Of a stretch of DNA of 64,000 nucleotides, positions 1 to 12,300 are shown piece after piece; the stretch's first letter is position 1, and every line of letters starts with the position of its first letter. The notes under the pieces were generated by a model. That model was not told the origin of the DNA and did no database searches. It saw nothing but the letters and a program-made list of their open reading frames with translations. The position numbers were made by a program, and so were the translations under genes. This stretch comes from Galaxea fascicularis (Eukaryota; Cnidaria; Anthozoa; Scleractinia; Euphylliidae), in contig OX419343.1 in assembly GCA_948470475.1 (NCBI GenBank), forward strand, positions 4,287,916-4,351,915, in the 5' to 3' direction.

Positions 1-217
1 CTTTGTTTAGTTTTGTATCCTACTTAATAAAAGCGTCTTTGGTCTGACCAAAGGAACTGATTATAAGGCAGGTTTGAAATAGGGTATCAAATTTTTATTA
101 GGTCTGAAAAAAGGTAGGGAAAATCACAGATTTTGGCCTAAAACAGGATAAGGGTTTCAAGAAGCGTGCCCAGCACAGCCCCACTCAATTTTTCTTGAAG
201 TACCCCCCCCGGGGGGG
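1..217. repeat. End of a dispersed repeat bounded by a C/G-run palindrome
   Basis: This non-coding stretch ends in a run of eight C followed by seven G (about 203-217), just after the sequence TTGAAGTACCCC. The same edge signature, AAGTACCCCCC, terminates the large inverted-repeat element at 53754-54681, so I read this as one end of a related dispersed element cut by the window start. No open frame of note lies here. Confidence 0.45.
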
Positions 218-464
218 ATTAACAACAGCATCGTCGTGTCCATAAGGTTTCACTATGGTAATAACGATGATAGCAACAACGATTATAATTGCGGTGAGAG
301 TAAAATGGAATATTTCTAGCATGGTACATGAATAGAAGATGCAACAGAAGTAATAATTAAAATTTTCATACGCAAACTCAGACAACAAGAATTCCGAGTT
401 GAACCAACAGGAGTCGAAAGTTTGACCAGTTGAGAACTTGCCCTTAGTACACTAACAGCCTAAC

Positions 465-660
465 AGTAACACTAATACTAACACCAACACCAACCGAGCA
501 CCAGCACCAGCACTAGCACTTCTTAGCACTAGTCGCTAGCACTGGCACCTGCCGGCGACCAGCACTGGCCAGCACTGGCCAGCACCAGCAGATCTTAGCA
601 CTAGCACTGGCACTGGCACCAGAACTGGAACTAACAACGCCAACACTAACACTGAGCCAA
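465..660. repeat. Degenerate CACTAG/CACCAG hexamer tract
   Basis: Repeated variants of the six-base motifs CACTAG, CACCAG and CACTGG fill this stretch, with a tandem GCCAGCACTG block in the middle. It is an old, degenerate simple-sequence array. No coding potential is visible. Confidence 0.75.
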
Positions 661-923
661 CTGTAACTTTCCACCAGCTCTTTTAAATCTGCTTAGCTTA
701 TTGCATCAGATCCTCTTTTTCAGTTGAAACAGTTTCTCCGAAAGATAAGTGCTTAATTAATCAGGTAAAATCTACGTCCTCTGGTAGATATCTTTCCAAA
801 GGATAACCACTTGGACAATTATATTAGAGAAAGCTACTGGTATTATGAGTGACTGGCGCCTGATCACCCTGACAAGCATTCACTGCTGAGGCCTGTCGGC
901 TTTCATTTACTTCGTTTGCAATA

Positions 924-1157
924 TTACTCCTCAAACTCACGATTTAGTTTGATCCCTTGTTCCCTTATTTTCTGCTGTAGTTGGGCGCTTCTCGACCTCT
1001 CGTCTGTAAAACAAAATTGAAGCTGTCTTGATAACAGACGGTTGTTTATTTTAGGGAATTGCATGGACGTTTCCTCCCCTAAGGAGGCAGCTGGGGATAA
1101 CCTTGCCCGTTGCAATTCTTCAATTGACCACGTAGGCGAGACCTCCCTAAGTTTTCC
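924..1157 (-). CDS. Possible 3'-terminal exon of an unrecognised gene
   Basis: On the minus strand a frame opens right after an AG acceptor-like site (1158-1159) and runs about 77 codons to a TAA. The product is hydrophilic, rich in Arg, Gln and Glu (for example LQQKIREQGIKLNREFEE at the C-terminus), and could form a helical or coiled tail. I do not recognise the family. A second acceptor-like sequence (TTTTACAG) lies inside the frame, so the real exon could be shorter. No upstream partner exon was found. This could equally be a chance frame in repeat-rich DNA. Confidence 0.25.
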   Translation of the reverse strand, partial: GKLREVSPTWSIEELQRARLSPAASLGEETSMQFPKINNRLLSRQLQFCFTDERSRSAQLQQKIREQGIKLNREFEE

Positions 1158-1661
1158 CTACACATTGATCGCTTGATAAAGAAACGATCCGTAAGCAATT
1201 GCAACATGTAGCTATAGTTGACGTATGGGACTGAGAGAGTCTACATGAAACTAGCACAAACCGACCTAAGAAGCACAGAAACCTGATGTAATGCATAGTA
1301 CGCACTCATTAGTAGCTTACGTTATTAGCATATAATAAAGATCTTGAGTAAGGTTTAACCTGCTCTTTCAAATTTCGAGCGAAACTCAAACGCTACACGA
1401 TTTAACGACTATACACGAGGAAGGTGTTTGTCCTATCATGATTGTAAAAGAACTGCAATTCCTTTTTCTATATTAAAAAAAAATGTTGAAGCATGTGCTC
1501 AAAACAACAAAAGTGCAGTCTCGCTACGTTTCGTAACCATGAAAATTTGAAATAAAATGAAAAACTAACCACCGGCATTGCCAAGTAGTATTTAAAATAA
1601 AACTCTCAGTTCGCATTCTGTTACTCAAAGTGGATGACGCTAAGATAAAATTCTCTTCCGC
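1158..1661. other. Non-coding stretch, nothing recognised
   Basis: AT-rich sequence without convincing exons, RNA genes or repeats beyond a short A-run. Confidence 0.5.
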
Positions 1662-1801
1662 AAAAAAAAAAAAATCAAATGAAGAATGATCGTCGCAGTT
1701 GTGATCGCAATTTTTGCAATTGCGCAAAGAAGCCTGAAAAAAATTCAGGACTTCAACGGCCGGCTTTAACCCGTGACCCCGCGACTCCGGTGCGATGCTC
1801 C

Positions 1802-1836
<35 letters not shown>

Positions 1837-1987
1837 AGGTCAGTTTTAGGTTCATATGTTCCGGTGAAAGATATGTCAGTGGACGATGCATATGAAAGAA
1901 ATCATATGTGAACTGCGGATATGAAATCAAATGAAGAATGATCATCGCAGTTGTGATCACAATTTTTGCAATTGGGCAAAGAAGCCT
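1662..1987 (-). mobile_element. tRNA-headed SINE with Pol III-like head at 1758-1821
   Basis: Read on the minus strand, 1821-1758 has a tRNA-like head: GGCTTCATAGCTCAGTTGG carries an A-box, followed by a degraded B-box (GGGTTAAAGCC instead of GGTTCGANTCC). The head is followed by a body ending in GGCTTCTTTGCGCAATTG and then GATCATTCTTCATTTGA and a T-run. The same body sequence occurs again upstream of the head (1880-1987), so it flanks the tRNA part on both sides. Body copies recur at 41657-41781 and 50140-50240. I recall this family as abundant in corals; that is memory, not a search. Confidence 0.75.
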
Positions 1988-2109
1988 AAAAAAAAAAATT
2001 CAGGCTTCTTTGCGCAATTGCAAAAATTGCGATCACAATTGCGACGATCATTCTTCATTTGATTTCATATCCGCAGTTCACATATGATTTCTTTCATATG
2101 CATCGTCCA
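1880..2109. repeat. Long palindrome of SINE body, 108-bp arms
   Basis: 1880-1987 and 2002-2109 are near-perfect reverse complements, separated by a 14-base A-rich spacer. The arms contain the SINE body (CAATTGCAAAAATTGCGATC and neighbours). As single-stranded DNA or RNA it would fold into one long hairpin. Confidence 0.9.
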
Positions 2110-3097
2110 AAACAAAACCCTCATTCACCCCATTCTGAGAGTTTAAAAATTTCTTGCTAAGATTTTCAAAGAATGCCAAGAATTAGAGCAATATTAGTTT
2201 TCCAGGTCTTCCCTAACCCGCTTTTGAAGGAAGAAAAACATATACCCACCGATCAATCAATAGACTCCACTTGGACAAAACGTTCAAACCTCTACGCTTA
2301 ATTTTCAATTTATTCTGACAAACACAAAGGGTTAAGGCACGTGTTACAGATAGGCTCGAGGCGGTCGTCCACAGATTAAACAGACGCACAGGAACAAGTT
2401 GATGTAATCCACCAATGAATGTAGTATTAACAGTTGAAATCTCTATGCAGGGAACGTGCAGAGGGAGAGGCTGGGAGGTTTAGCCCCCCCCCCCCCCCCC
2501 TCCCCAATTTTGTGAAGTAAAAAATAGAAATGATAACTAAAATGAAAAACAGTATAAAAAAATGCAGAAGAAATTTCATCGTAAAGGACAATGAAGTTAC
2601 AATTGCCATTAGAGAATTAGACACTCTTTTAACTAGCAGGCATAAAGAGTAACATTTAAGTAGCGATAAATATTAAATAAATTTTTCATATTTAACCAAA
2701 TGCTACTGTAGGTTTATGTCCTCCAACTGCCCTTTTTAGGCTAGTGGACCTCTCAGGAAAACAACGATTGAAAACATGACTGCGCTTAGTAATGACGCAA
2801 AAGCGATTTAGTAACCTGACAGTATTAAACAGTTATGACGATAAAACGGAGAGTGTATTGACGTTGCCAACGATTTTACCGATCTTTAAAGAATGTGATA
2901 TAAAGTAAATAACAGTCACTGCCTTAGTTTTTTTTTTTTTCTCAGGGCTATAGTGTTTTGTCTATTTCCATTCTGATTGATAGCGGAGCCCCATACTTAT
3001 AGAAACCTGTGAACTGCTTTTCTCATGGTAACCATGGCTAGCGGTATTGCTCATGGGCGCGACCGAACGACGGCGACGTCGTCCAATGATTAATAAT
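2110..3097. other. Non-coding stretch with a C-run
   Basis: No supported gene. A poly-C tract with one interruption lies near 2484-2506 and a T-run near 2929-2940. Otherwise this is ordinary AT-rich intergenic sequence. Confidence 0.5.
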
Positions 3098-3147
3098 ATC
3101 CTAATAATAATAAAGATAATAATAATAATTATTACTATTATTATTTA
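3098..3147. repeat. AAT/ATT microsatellite beside the satellite block
   Basis: A run of AAT/AAT-like triplets turns into ATT triplets, giving a small AT-rich inverted repeat. It lies about 30 bp outside the left edge of the large satellite block. Confidence 0.85.
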
Positions 3148-4781
3148 ACATGGTGGCCATACTCCAGCTGACCACCTACAATCTTGGACAAAACTACTTG
3201 AGAAAACTGGCCTCTTTGCGTCCAAAAATCGTTCACGAAAACCTCTGGCTCGATAGTACTACTACAGTCACTTCCCCCTCCCCCTCCCCCTATTCAATGT
3301 TGAATTTAGGAAGCTGCAATACTTAGGGAAACGTTTAGGAACCACAAACAACATTGAATTGGGGGGGGGGGGGGAGGGTTAGTGTTCTCACAAAAAGAGG
3401 CTTTGGAGCTCAATTTTCTCAACAGTTTTGTCCAAGATTGTGTACGAGACCTTTTCGGAATTTTCTTTGTAGCGCACGAGTTCAAAGGACTAAGGAGCTG
3501 ATTTTAGTCACCCATCTGGGGCTATTATAAAATAGAGCTGTGTTGGTTTAATATTTTTATTTCGTGGAAATATAGTGATCCTAAAAGTAGATCCCCAAGT
3601 TTATAAAATTTCAGCAAATTACGCGTGGTATACGAGAAAAACGGCTATTTTGCAAAGCGAGATTTCTGTCACTTTTGGCATGTGGTCCTCATCCTGGGTA
3701 AAGCGTTAGGTCATTTGTCTTAATAAAGACATTACTGATAAATGTGAAACGTAACTAATGAGTGTGCGATCGCAAATGGTCACATCCCGCGGGAGCAGCC
3801 GCTCCAAATCCCGGCAACACATGTTTCGTTAAGCGGCTATATTAGCAGATATCTAAGCATCCCATTCGGTATATGACGGTTAACTTAGCAAAAGACACGA
3901 CATGAATCGATAAAACAACGATTAACAGACAATTTTAACGGTTAACAACAGATGCTAAACAAGACAATAGACCATCACTTCTCTTTAGAGTAAAACCACT
4001 GTTAACCGTTGTTAATCGTTGAAATGCCAGTACTTCGTGCTGTTAATCGTCGCAAATCCAAGCATCTAACCCTTTTAATCATTTTGTGGATCCAAAAATG
4101 ACATATTTGGTTTTCCTGTGAGGCGGTAGCAGCATTTAGTCCACTGCAACACACGATTCACACTTGCGAGACATGTGTCACGCACGGAATACACTGTGAC
4201 AAGAAAATTATGTAATTACGTGACTTATACGTCCTTCGGTGTTCGTGCGAAAAACATCGCTTTGCTGTGACCTGTTTGGCGCTAACAAATGTGGATTTTA
4301 CACCTAACTACTGAAACAATTTGTAGCTTTTACTTTGGTGAAATGGTGACGAACATAGCGTCATCGATCGTCTCGATACCTTTCGCAAGCCAAGAAAGTT
4401 GTATATTTTTGCTATTGGGCATGTTCAAAATCAGTTTCTACGTCAATAGTGTGAATGGAAGCCACTGTTAAGTACACGTTTCCACCACCTTCACAGCTTC
4501 CATTCCCTTACCGAGTGCTGAAAATGCAATGTTCAACTGCCTTTGTGCGTCAGTTTAGTCCGTATTAATGATGCTACTCTCCATTGTTACTTAAAAGCAG
4601 AGAACTATCAAAGCAAATGCTTTCTAGGAGTCTCAAAAAATACGCATAATTTCTCTAAATAAGACATAACTTCTCGTCTAACCAATTGGAGTTTTTAAGG
4701 ACCACATGTTCCAATCATCAATGGCAAAAGCAGCTTACTGGACTGCGTGCGTCGCACGTTTTTCACAACTTCACTGTTATA

Positions 4782-5041
4782 CAATCTTGGACAAAACTAC
4801 TTGAGAAAACTGGCCTCTTTGCGTCCAAAAATCGTTCACGAAAACCTCTGGCTCGATAGTACTACTACAGTCACTTCCCCCTCCCCCTCCCCCTATTCAA
4901 TGTTGAATTTAGGAAGCTGCAATACTTAGGGAAACGTTTAGGAACCACAAACAACATTGAATTGGGGGGGGGGGGAGGGTTAGTGTTCTCACAAAAAGAG
5001 GCTTTGGAGCTCAATTTTCTCAACAGTTTTGTCCAAGATTG
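4782..5041 (+). mobile_element. MITE inside the satellite unit (representative copy)
   Basis: This 260-bp element has inverted ends: CAATCTTGGACAAAACTACT on the left and a right end whose reverse complement starts CAATCTTGGACAAAACTGTT, with about 30 bp matching. It contains a second, nested inverted repeat (ATTCAATGTTG / CAACATTGAAT) between a (CCCCCT)n tract and a pure G-run that varies in length from unit to unit. TA flanks the left end; TG then TA flanks the right. Other + copies start at 3179, 7727, 9330, 10931, 12535, 14137, 17086, 18689, 20292, 21896, 23499 and 25102. It encodes nothing and would need a transposase supplied in trans. Confidence 0.9.
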
Positions 5042-5517
5042 TGTACGAGACCTTTTCGGAATTTTCTTTGTAGCGCACGAGTTCAAAGGACTAAGGAGCT
5101 GATTTTAGTCACCCATCTGGGGCTATTATAAAATAGAGCTGTGTTGGTTTAATATTTTTATTTCGTGGAAATATAGTGATCCTAAAAGTAGATCCCCAAG
5201 TTTATAAAATTTCAGCAAATTACGCGTGGTATACGAGAAAAACGGCTATTTTGCAAAGCGAGATTTCTGTCACTTTTGGCATGTGGTCCTCATCCTGGGT
5301 AAAGCGTTAGGTCATTTGTCTTAATAAAGACATTACTGATAAATGTGAAACGTAACTAATGAGTGTGCGATCGCAAATGGTCACATCCCGCGGGAGCAGC
5401 CGCTCCAAATCCCGGCAACACATGTTTCGTTAAGCGGCTATATTAGCAGATATCTAAGCATCCCATTCGGTATATGACGGTTAACTTAGCAAAAGACACG
5501 ACATGAATCGATAAAAC

Positions 5518-5622
5518 AACGATTAACAGACAATTTTAACGGTTAACAACAGATGCTAAACAAGACAATAGACCATCACTTCTCTTTAGAGTAAAACCAC
5601 TGTTAACCGTTGTTAATCGTTG
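5518..5622. repeat. Conserved GTTAAC-rich dyad in the satellite spacer (representative)
   Basis: AACGATTAACAGACAATTTT and AACGGTTAACAAC (5518-5550) are mirrored by GTTAACCGTTGTTAATCGTT (about 5602-5621), with a further TGTTAATCG nearby. The motif occurs in every unit. The sequence around both arms is unchanged in the diverged right-hand array, although other parts of the unit differ. It could be a protein-binding or folding site; no function is shown. Confidence 0.7.
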
Positions 5623-6382
5623 AAATGCCAGTACTTCGTGCTGTTAATCGTCGCAAATCCAAGCATCTAACCCTTTTAATCATTTTGTGGATCCAAAAAT
5701 GACATATTTGGTTTTCCTGTGAGGCGGTAGCAGCATTTAGTCCACTGCAACACACGATTCACACTTGCGAGACATGTGTCACGCACGGAATACACTGTGA
5801 CAAGAAAATTATGTAATTACGTGACTTATACGTCCTTCGGTGTTCGTGCGAAAAACATCGCTTTGCTGTGACCTGTTTGGCGCTAACAAATGTGGATTTT
5901 ACACCTAACTACTGAAACAATTTGTAGCTTTTACTTTGGTGAAATGGTGACGAACATAGCGTCATCGATCGTCTCGATACCTTTCGCAAGCCAAGAAAGT
6001 TGTATATTTTTGCTATTGGGCATGTTCAAAATCAGTTTCTACGTCAATAGTGTGAATGGAAGCCACTGTTAAGTACACGTTTCCACCACCTTCACAGCTT
6101 CCATTCCCTTACCGAGTGCTGAAAATGCAATGTTCAACTGCCTTTGTGCGTCAGTTTAGTCCGTATTAATGATGCTACTCTCCATTGTTACTTAAAAGCA
6201 GAGAACTATCAAAGCAAATGCTTTCTAGGAGTCTCAAAAAATACGCATAATTTCTCTAAATAAGACATAACTTCTCGTCTAACCAATTGGAGTTTTTAAG
6301 GACCACATGTTCCAATCATCAATGGCAAAAGCAGCTTACTGGACTGCGTGCGTCGCACGTTTTTCACAACTTCACTGTTATA

Positions 6383-6385
6383 CAG
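6383..6385. other. MITE-empty site with CAG scar
   Basis: Filled units read TTATA-CAATC...GATTG-TGTACG. This unit reads TTATA-CAG-TGTACG, losing the MITE except for three bases (CA from the left end plus G from the right). Confidence 0.9.
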
Positions 6386-9300
6386 TGTACGAGACCTTTT
6401 CGGAATTTTCTTTGTAGCGCACGAGTTCAAAGGACTAAGGAGCTGATTTTAGTCACCCATCTGGGGCTATTATAAAATAGAGCTGTGTTGGTTTAATATT
6501 TTTATTTCGTGGAAATATAGTGATCCTAAAAGTAGATCCCCAAGTTTATAAAATTTCAGCAAATTACGCGTGGTATACGAGAAAAACGGCTATTTTGCAA
6601 AGCGAGATTTCTGTCACTTTTGGCATGTGGTCCTCATCCTGGGTAAAGCGTTAGGTCATTTGTCTTAATAAAGACATTACTGATAAATGTGAAACGTAAC
6701 TAATGAGTGTGCGATCGCAAATGGTCACATCCCGCGGGAGCAGCCGCTCCAAATCCCGGCAACACATGTTTCGTTAAGCGGCTATATTAGCAGATATCTA
6801 AGCATCCCATTCGGTATATGACGGTTAACTTAGCAAAAGACACGACATGAATCGATAAAACAACGATTAACAGACAATTTTAACGGTTAACAACAGATGC
6901 TAAACAAGACAATAGACCATCACTTCTCTTTAGAGTAAAACCACTGTTAACCGTTGTTAATCGTTGAAATGCCAGTACTTCGTGCTGTTAATCGTCGCAA
7001 ATCCAAGCATCTAACCCTTTTAATCATTTTGTGGATCCAAAAATGACATATTTGGTTTTCCTGTGAGGCGGTAGCAGCATTTAGTCCACTGCAACACACG
7101 ATTCACACTTGCGAGACATGTGTCACGCACGGAATACACTGTGACAAGAAAATTATGTAATTACGTGACTTATACGTCCTTCGGTGTTCGTGCGAAAAAC
7201 ATCGCTTTGCTGTGACCTGTTTGGCGCTAACAAATGTGGATTTTACACCTAACTACTGAAACAATTTGTAGCTTTTACTTTGGTGAAATGGTGACGAACA
7301 TAGCGTCATCGATCGTCTCGATACCTTTCGCAAGCCAAGAAAGTTGTATATTTTTGCTATTGGGCATGTTCAAAATCAGTTTCTACGTCAATAGTGTGAA
7401 TGGAAGCCACTGTTAAGTACACGTTTCCACCACCTTCACAGCTTCCATTCCCTTACCGAGTGCTGAAAATGCAATGTTCAACTGCCTTTGTGCGTCAGTT
7501 TAGTCCGTATTAATGATGCTACTCTCCATTGTTACTTAAAAGCAGAGAACTATCAAAGCAAATGCTTTCTAGGAGTCTCAAAAAATACGCATAATTTCTC
7601 TAAATAAGACATAACTTCTCGTCTAACCAATTGGAGTTTTTAAGGACCACATGTTCCAATCATCAATGGCAAAAGCAGCTTACTGGACTGCGTGCGTCGC
7701 ACGTTTTTCACAACTTCACTGTTATACAATCTTGGACAAAACTACTTGAGAAAACTGGCCTCTTTGCGTCCAAAAATCGTTCACGAAAACCTCTGGCTCG
7801 ATAGTACTACTACAGTCACTTCCCCCTCCCCCTCCCCCTATTCAATGTTGAATTTAGGAAGCTGCAATACTTAGGGAAACGTTTAGGAACCACAAACAAC
7901 ATTGAATTGGGGGGGGGGGGGGAGGGTTAGTGTTCTCACAAAAAGAGGCTTTGGAGCTCAATTTTCTCAACAGTTTTGTCCAAGATTGTGTACGAGACCT
8001 TTTCGGAATTTTCTTTGTAGCGCACGAGTTCAAAGGACTAAGGAGCTGATTTTAGTCACCCATCTGGGGCTATTATAAAATAGAGCTGTGTTGGTTTAAT
8101 ATTTTTATTTCGTGGAAATATAGTGATCCTAAAAGTAGATCCCCAAGTTTATAAAATTTCAGCAAATTACGCGTGGTATACGAGAAAAACGGCTATTTTG
8201 CAAAGCGAGATTTCTGTCACTTTTGGCATGTGGTCCTCATCCTGGGTAAAGCGTTAGGTCATTTGTCTTAATAAAGACATTACTGATAAATGTGAAACGT
8301 AACTAATGAGTGTGCGATCGCAAATGGTCACATCCCGCGGGAGCAGCCGCTCCAAATCCCGGCAACACATGTTTCGTTAAGCGGCTATATTAGCAGATAT
8401 CTAAGCATCCCATTCGGTATATGACGGTTAACTTAGCAAAAGACACGACATGAATCGATAAAACAACGATTAACAGACAATTTTAACGGTTAACAACAGA
8501 TGCTAAACAAGACAATAGACCATCACTTCTCTTTAGAGTAAAACCACTGTTAACCGTTGTTAATCGTTGAAATGCCAGTACTTCGTGCTGTTAATCGTCG
8601 CAAATCCAAGCATCTAACCCTTTTAATCATTTTGTGGATCCAAAAATGACATATTTGGTTTTCCTGTGAGGCGGTAGCAGCATTTAGTCCACTGCAACAC
8701 ACGATTCACACTTGCGAGACATGTGTCACGCACGGAATACACTGTGACAAGAAAATTATGTAATTACGTGACTTATACGTCCTTCGGTGTTCGTGCGAAA
8801 AACATCGCTTTGCTGTGACCTGTTTGGCGCTAACAAATGTGGATTTTACACCTAACTACTGAAACAATTTGTAGCTTTTACTTTGGTGAAATGGTGACGA
8901 ACATAGCGTCATCGATCGTCTCGATACCTTTCGCAAGCCAAGAAAGTTGTATATTTTTGCTATTGGGCATGTTCAAAATCAGTTTCTACGTCAATAGTGT
9001 GAATGGAAGCCACTGTTAAGTACACGTTTCCACCACCTTCACAGCTTCCATTCCCTTACCGAGTGCTGAAAATGCAATGTTCAACTGCCTTTGTGCGTCA
9101 GTTTAGTCCGTATTAATGATGCTACTCTCCATTGTTACTTAAAAGCAGAGAACTATCAAAGCAAATGCTTTCTAGGAGTCTCAAAAAATACGCATAATTT
9201 CTCTAAATAAGACATAACTTCTCGTCTAACCAATTGGAGTTTTTAAGGACCACATGTTCCAATCATCAATGGCAAAAGCAGCTTACTGGACTGCGTGCGT

Positions 9301-12300
9301 CGCACGTTTTTCACAACTTCACTGTTATACAATCTTGGACAAAACTACTTGAGAAAACTGGCCTCTTTGCGTCCAAAAATCGTTCACGAAAACCTCTGGC
9401 TCGATAGTACTACTACAGTCACTTCCCCCTCCCCCTCCCCCTATTCAATGTTGAATTTAGGAAGCTGCAATACTTAGGGAAACGTTTAGGAACCACAAAC
9501 AACATTGAATTGGGGGGGGGGGGAGGGTTAGTGTTCTCACAAAAAGAGGCTTTGGAGCTCAATTTTCTCAACAGTTTTGTCCAAGATTGTGTACGAGACC
9601 TTTTCGGAATTTTCTTTGTAGCGCACGAGTTCAAAGGACTAAGGAGCTGATTTTAGTCACCCATCTGGGGCTATTATAAAATAGAGCTGTGTTGGTTTAA
9701 TATTTTTATTTCGTGGAAATATAGTGATCCTAAAAGTAGATCCCCAAGTTTATAAAATTTCAGCAAATTACGCGTGGTATACGAGAAAAACGGCTATTTT
9801 GCAAAGCGAGATTTCTGTCACTTTTGGCATGTGGTCCTCATCCTGGGTAAAGCGTTAGGTCATTTGTCTTAATAAAGACATTACTGATAAATGTGAAACG
9901 TAACTAATGAGTGTGCGATCGCAAATGGTCACATCCCGCGGGAGCAGCCGCTCCAAATCCCGGCAACACATGTTTCGTTAAGCGGCTATATTAGCAGATA
10001 TCTAAGCATCCCATTCGGTATATGACGGTTAACTTAGCAAAAGACACGACATGAATCGATAAAACAACGATTAACAGACAATTTTAACGGTTAACAACAG
10101 ATGCTAAACAAGACAATAGACCATCACTTCTCTTTAGAGTAAAACCACTGTTAACCGTTGTTAATCGTTGAAATGCCAGTACTTCGTGCTGTTAATCGTC
10201 GCAAATCCAAGCATCTAACCCTTTTAATCATTTTGTGGATCCAAAAATGACATATTTGGTTTTCCTGTGAGGCGGTAGCAGCATTTAGTCCACTGCAACA
10301 CACGATTCACACTTGCGAGACATGTGTCACGCACGGAATACACTGTGACAAGAAAATTATGTAATTACGTGACTTATACGTCCTTCGGTGTTCGTGCGAA
10401 AAACATCGCTTTGCTGTGACCTGTTTGGCGCTAACAAATGTGGATTTTACACCTAACTACTGAAACAATTTGTAGCTTTTACTTTGGTGAAATGGTGACG
10501 AACATAGCGTCATCGATCGTCTCGATACCTTTCGCAAGCCAAGAAAGTTGTATATTTTTGCTATTGGGCATGTTCAAAATCAGTTTCTACGTCAATAGTG
10601 TGAATGGAAGCCACTGTTAAGTACACGTTTCCACCACCTTCACAGCTTCCATTCCCTTACCGAGTGCTGAAAATGCAATGTTCAACTGCCTTTGTGCGTC
10701 AGTTTAGTCCGTATTAATGATGTTACTCTCCATTGTTACTTAAAAGCAGAGAACTATCAAAGCAAATGCTTTCTAGGAGTCTCAAAAAATACGCATAATT
10801 TCTCTAAATAAGACATAACTTCTCGTCTAACCAATTGGAGTTTTTAAGGACCACATGTTCCAATCATCAATGGCAAAAGCAGCTTACTGGACTGCGTGCG
10901 TCGCACGTTTTTCACAACTTCACTGTTATACAATCTTGGACAAAACTACTTGAGAAAACTGGCCTCTTTGCGTCCAAAAATCGTTCACGAAAACCTCTGG
11001 CTCGATAGTACTACTACAGTCACTTCCCCCTCCCCCTCCCCCTATTCAATGTTGAATTTAGGAAGCTGCAATACTTAGGGAAACGTTTAGGAACCACAAA
11101 CAACATTGAATTGGGGGGGGGGGGGGGAGGGTTAGTGTTCTCACAAAAAGAGGCTTTGGAGCTCAATTTTCTCAACAGTTTTGTCCAAGATTGTGTACGA
11201 GACCTTTTCGGAATTTTCTTTGTAGCGCACGAGTTCAAAGGACTAAGGAGCTGATTTTAGTCACCCATCTGGGGCTATTATAAAATAGAGCTGTGTTGGT
11301 TTAATATTTTTATTTCGTGGAAATATAGTGATCCTAAAAGTAGATCCCCAAGTTTATAAAATTTCAGCAAATTACGCGTGGTATACGAGAAAAACGGCTA
11401 TTTTGCAAAGCGAGATTTCTGTCACTTTTGGCATGTGGTCCTCATCCTGGGTAAAGCGTTAGGTCATTTGTCTTAATAAAGACATTACTGATAAATGTGA
11501 AACGTAACTAATGAGTGTGCGATCGCAAATGGTCACATCCCGCGGGAGCAGCCGCTCCAAATCCCGGCAACACATGTTTCGTTAAGCGGCTATATTAGCA
11601 GATATCTAAGCATCCCATTCGGTATATGACGGTTAACTTAGCAAAAGACACGACATGAATCGATAAAACAACGATTAACAGACAATTTTAACGGTTAACA
11701 ACAGATGCTAAACAAGACAATAGACCATCACTTCTCTTTAGAGTAAAACCACTGTTAACCGTTGTTAATCGTTGAAATGCCAGTACTTCGTGCTGTTAAT
11801 CGTCGCAAATCCAAGCATCTAACCCTTTTAATCATTTTGTGGATCCAAAAATGACATATTTGGTTTTCCTGTGAGGCGGTAGCAGCATTTAGTCCACTGC
11901 AACACACGATTCACACTTGCGAGACATGTGTCACGCACGGAATACACTGTGACAAGAAAATTATGTAATTACGTGACTTATACGTCCTTCGGTGTTCGTG
12001 CGAAAAACATCGCTTTGCTGTGACCTGTTTGGCGCTAACAAATGTGGATTTTACACCTAACTACTGAAACAATTTGTAGCTTTTACTTTGGTGAAATGGT
12101 GACGAACATAGCGTCATCGATCGTCTCGATACCTTTCGCAAGCCAAGAAAGTTGTATATTTTTGCTATTGGGCATGTTCAAAATCAGTTTCTACGTCAAT
12201 AGTGTGAATGGAAGCCACTGTTAAGTACACGTTTCCACCACCTTCACAGCTTCCATTCCCTTACCGAGTGCTGAAAATGCAATGTTCAACTGCCTTTGTG

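Noticed and set aside
4289..4471. 60-codon frame MWILHLTTET... repeated in every left-array unit
   Set aside because: In the diverged right array the matching frame has almost only amino-acid-changing differences and a one-base indel that changes the second half, so no protein-level selection is visible. Its repetition only reflects the satellite.
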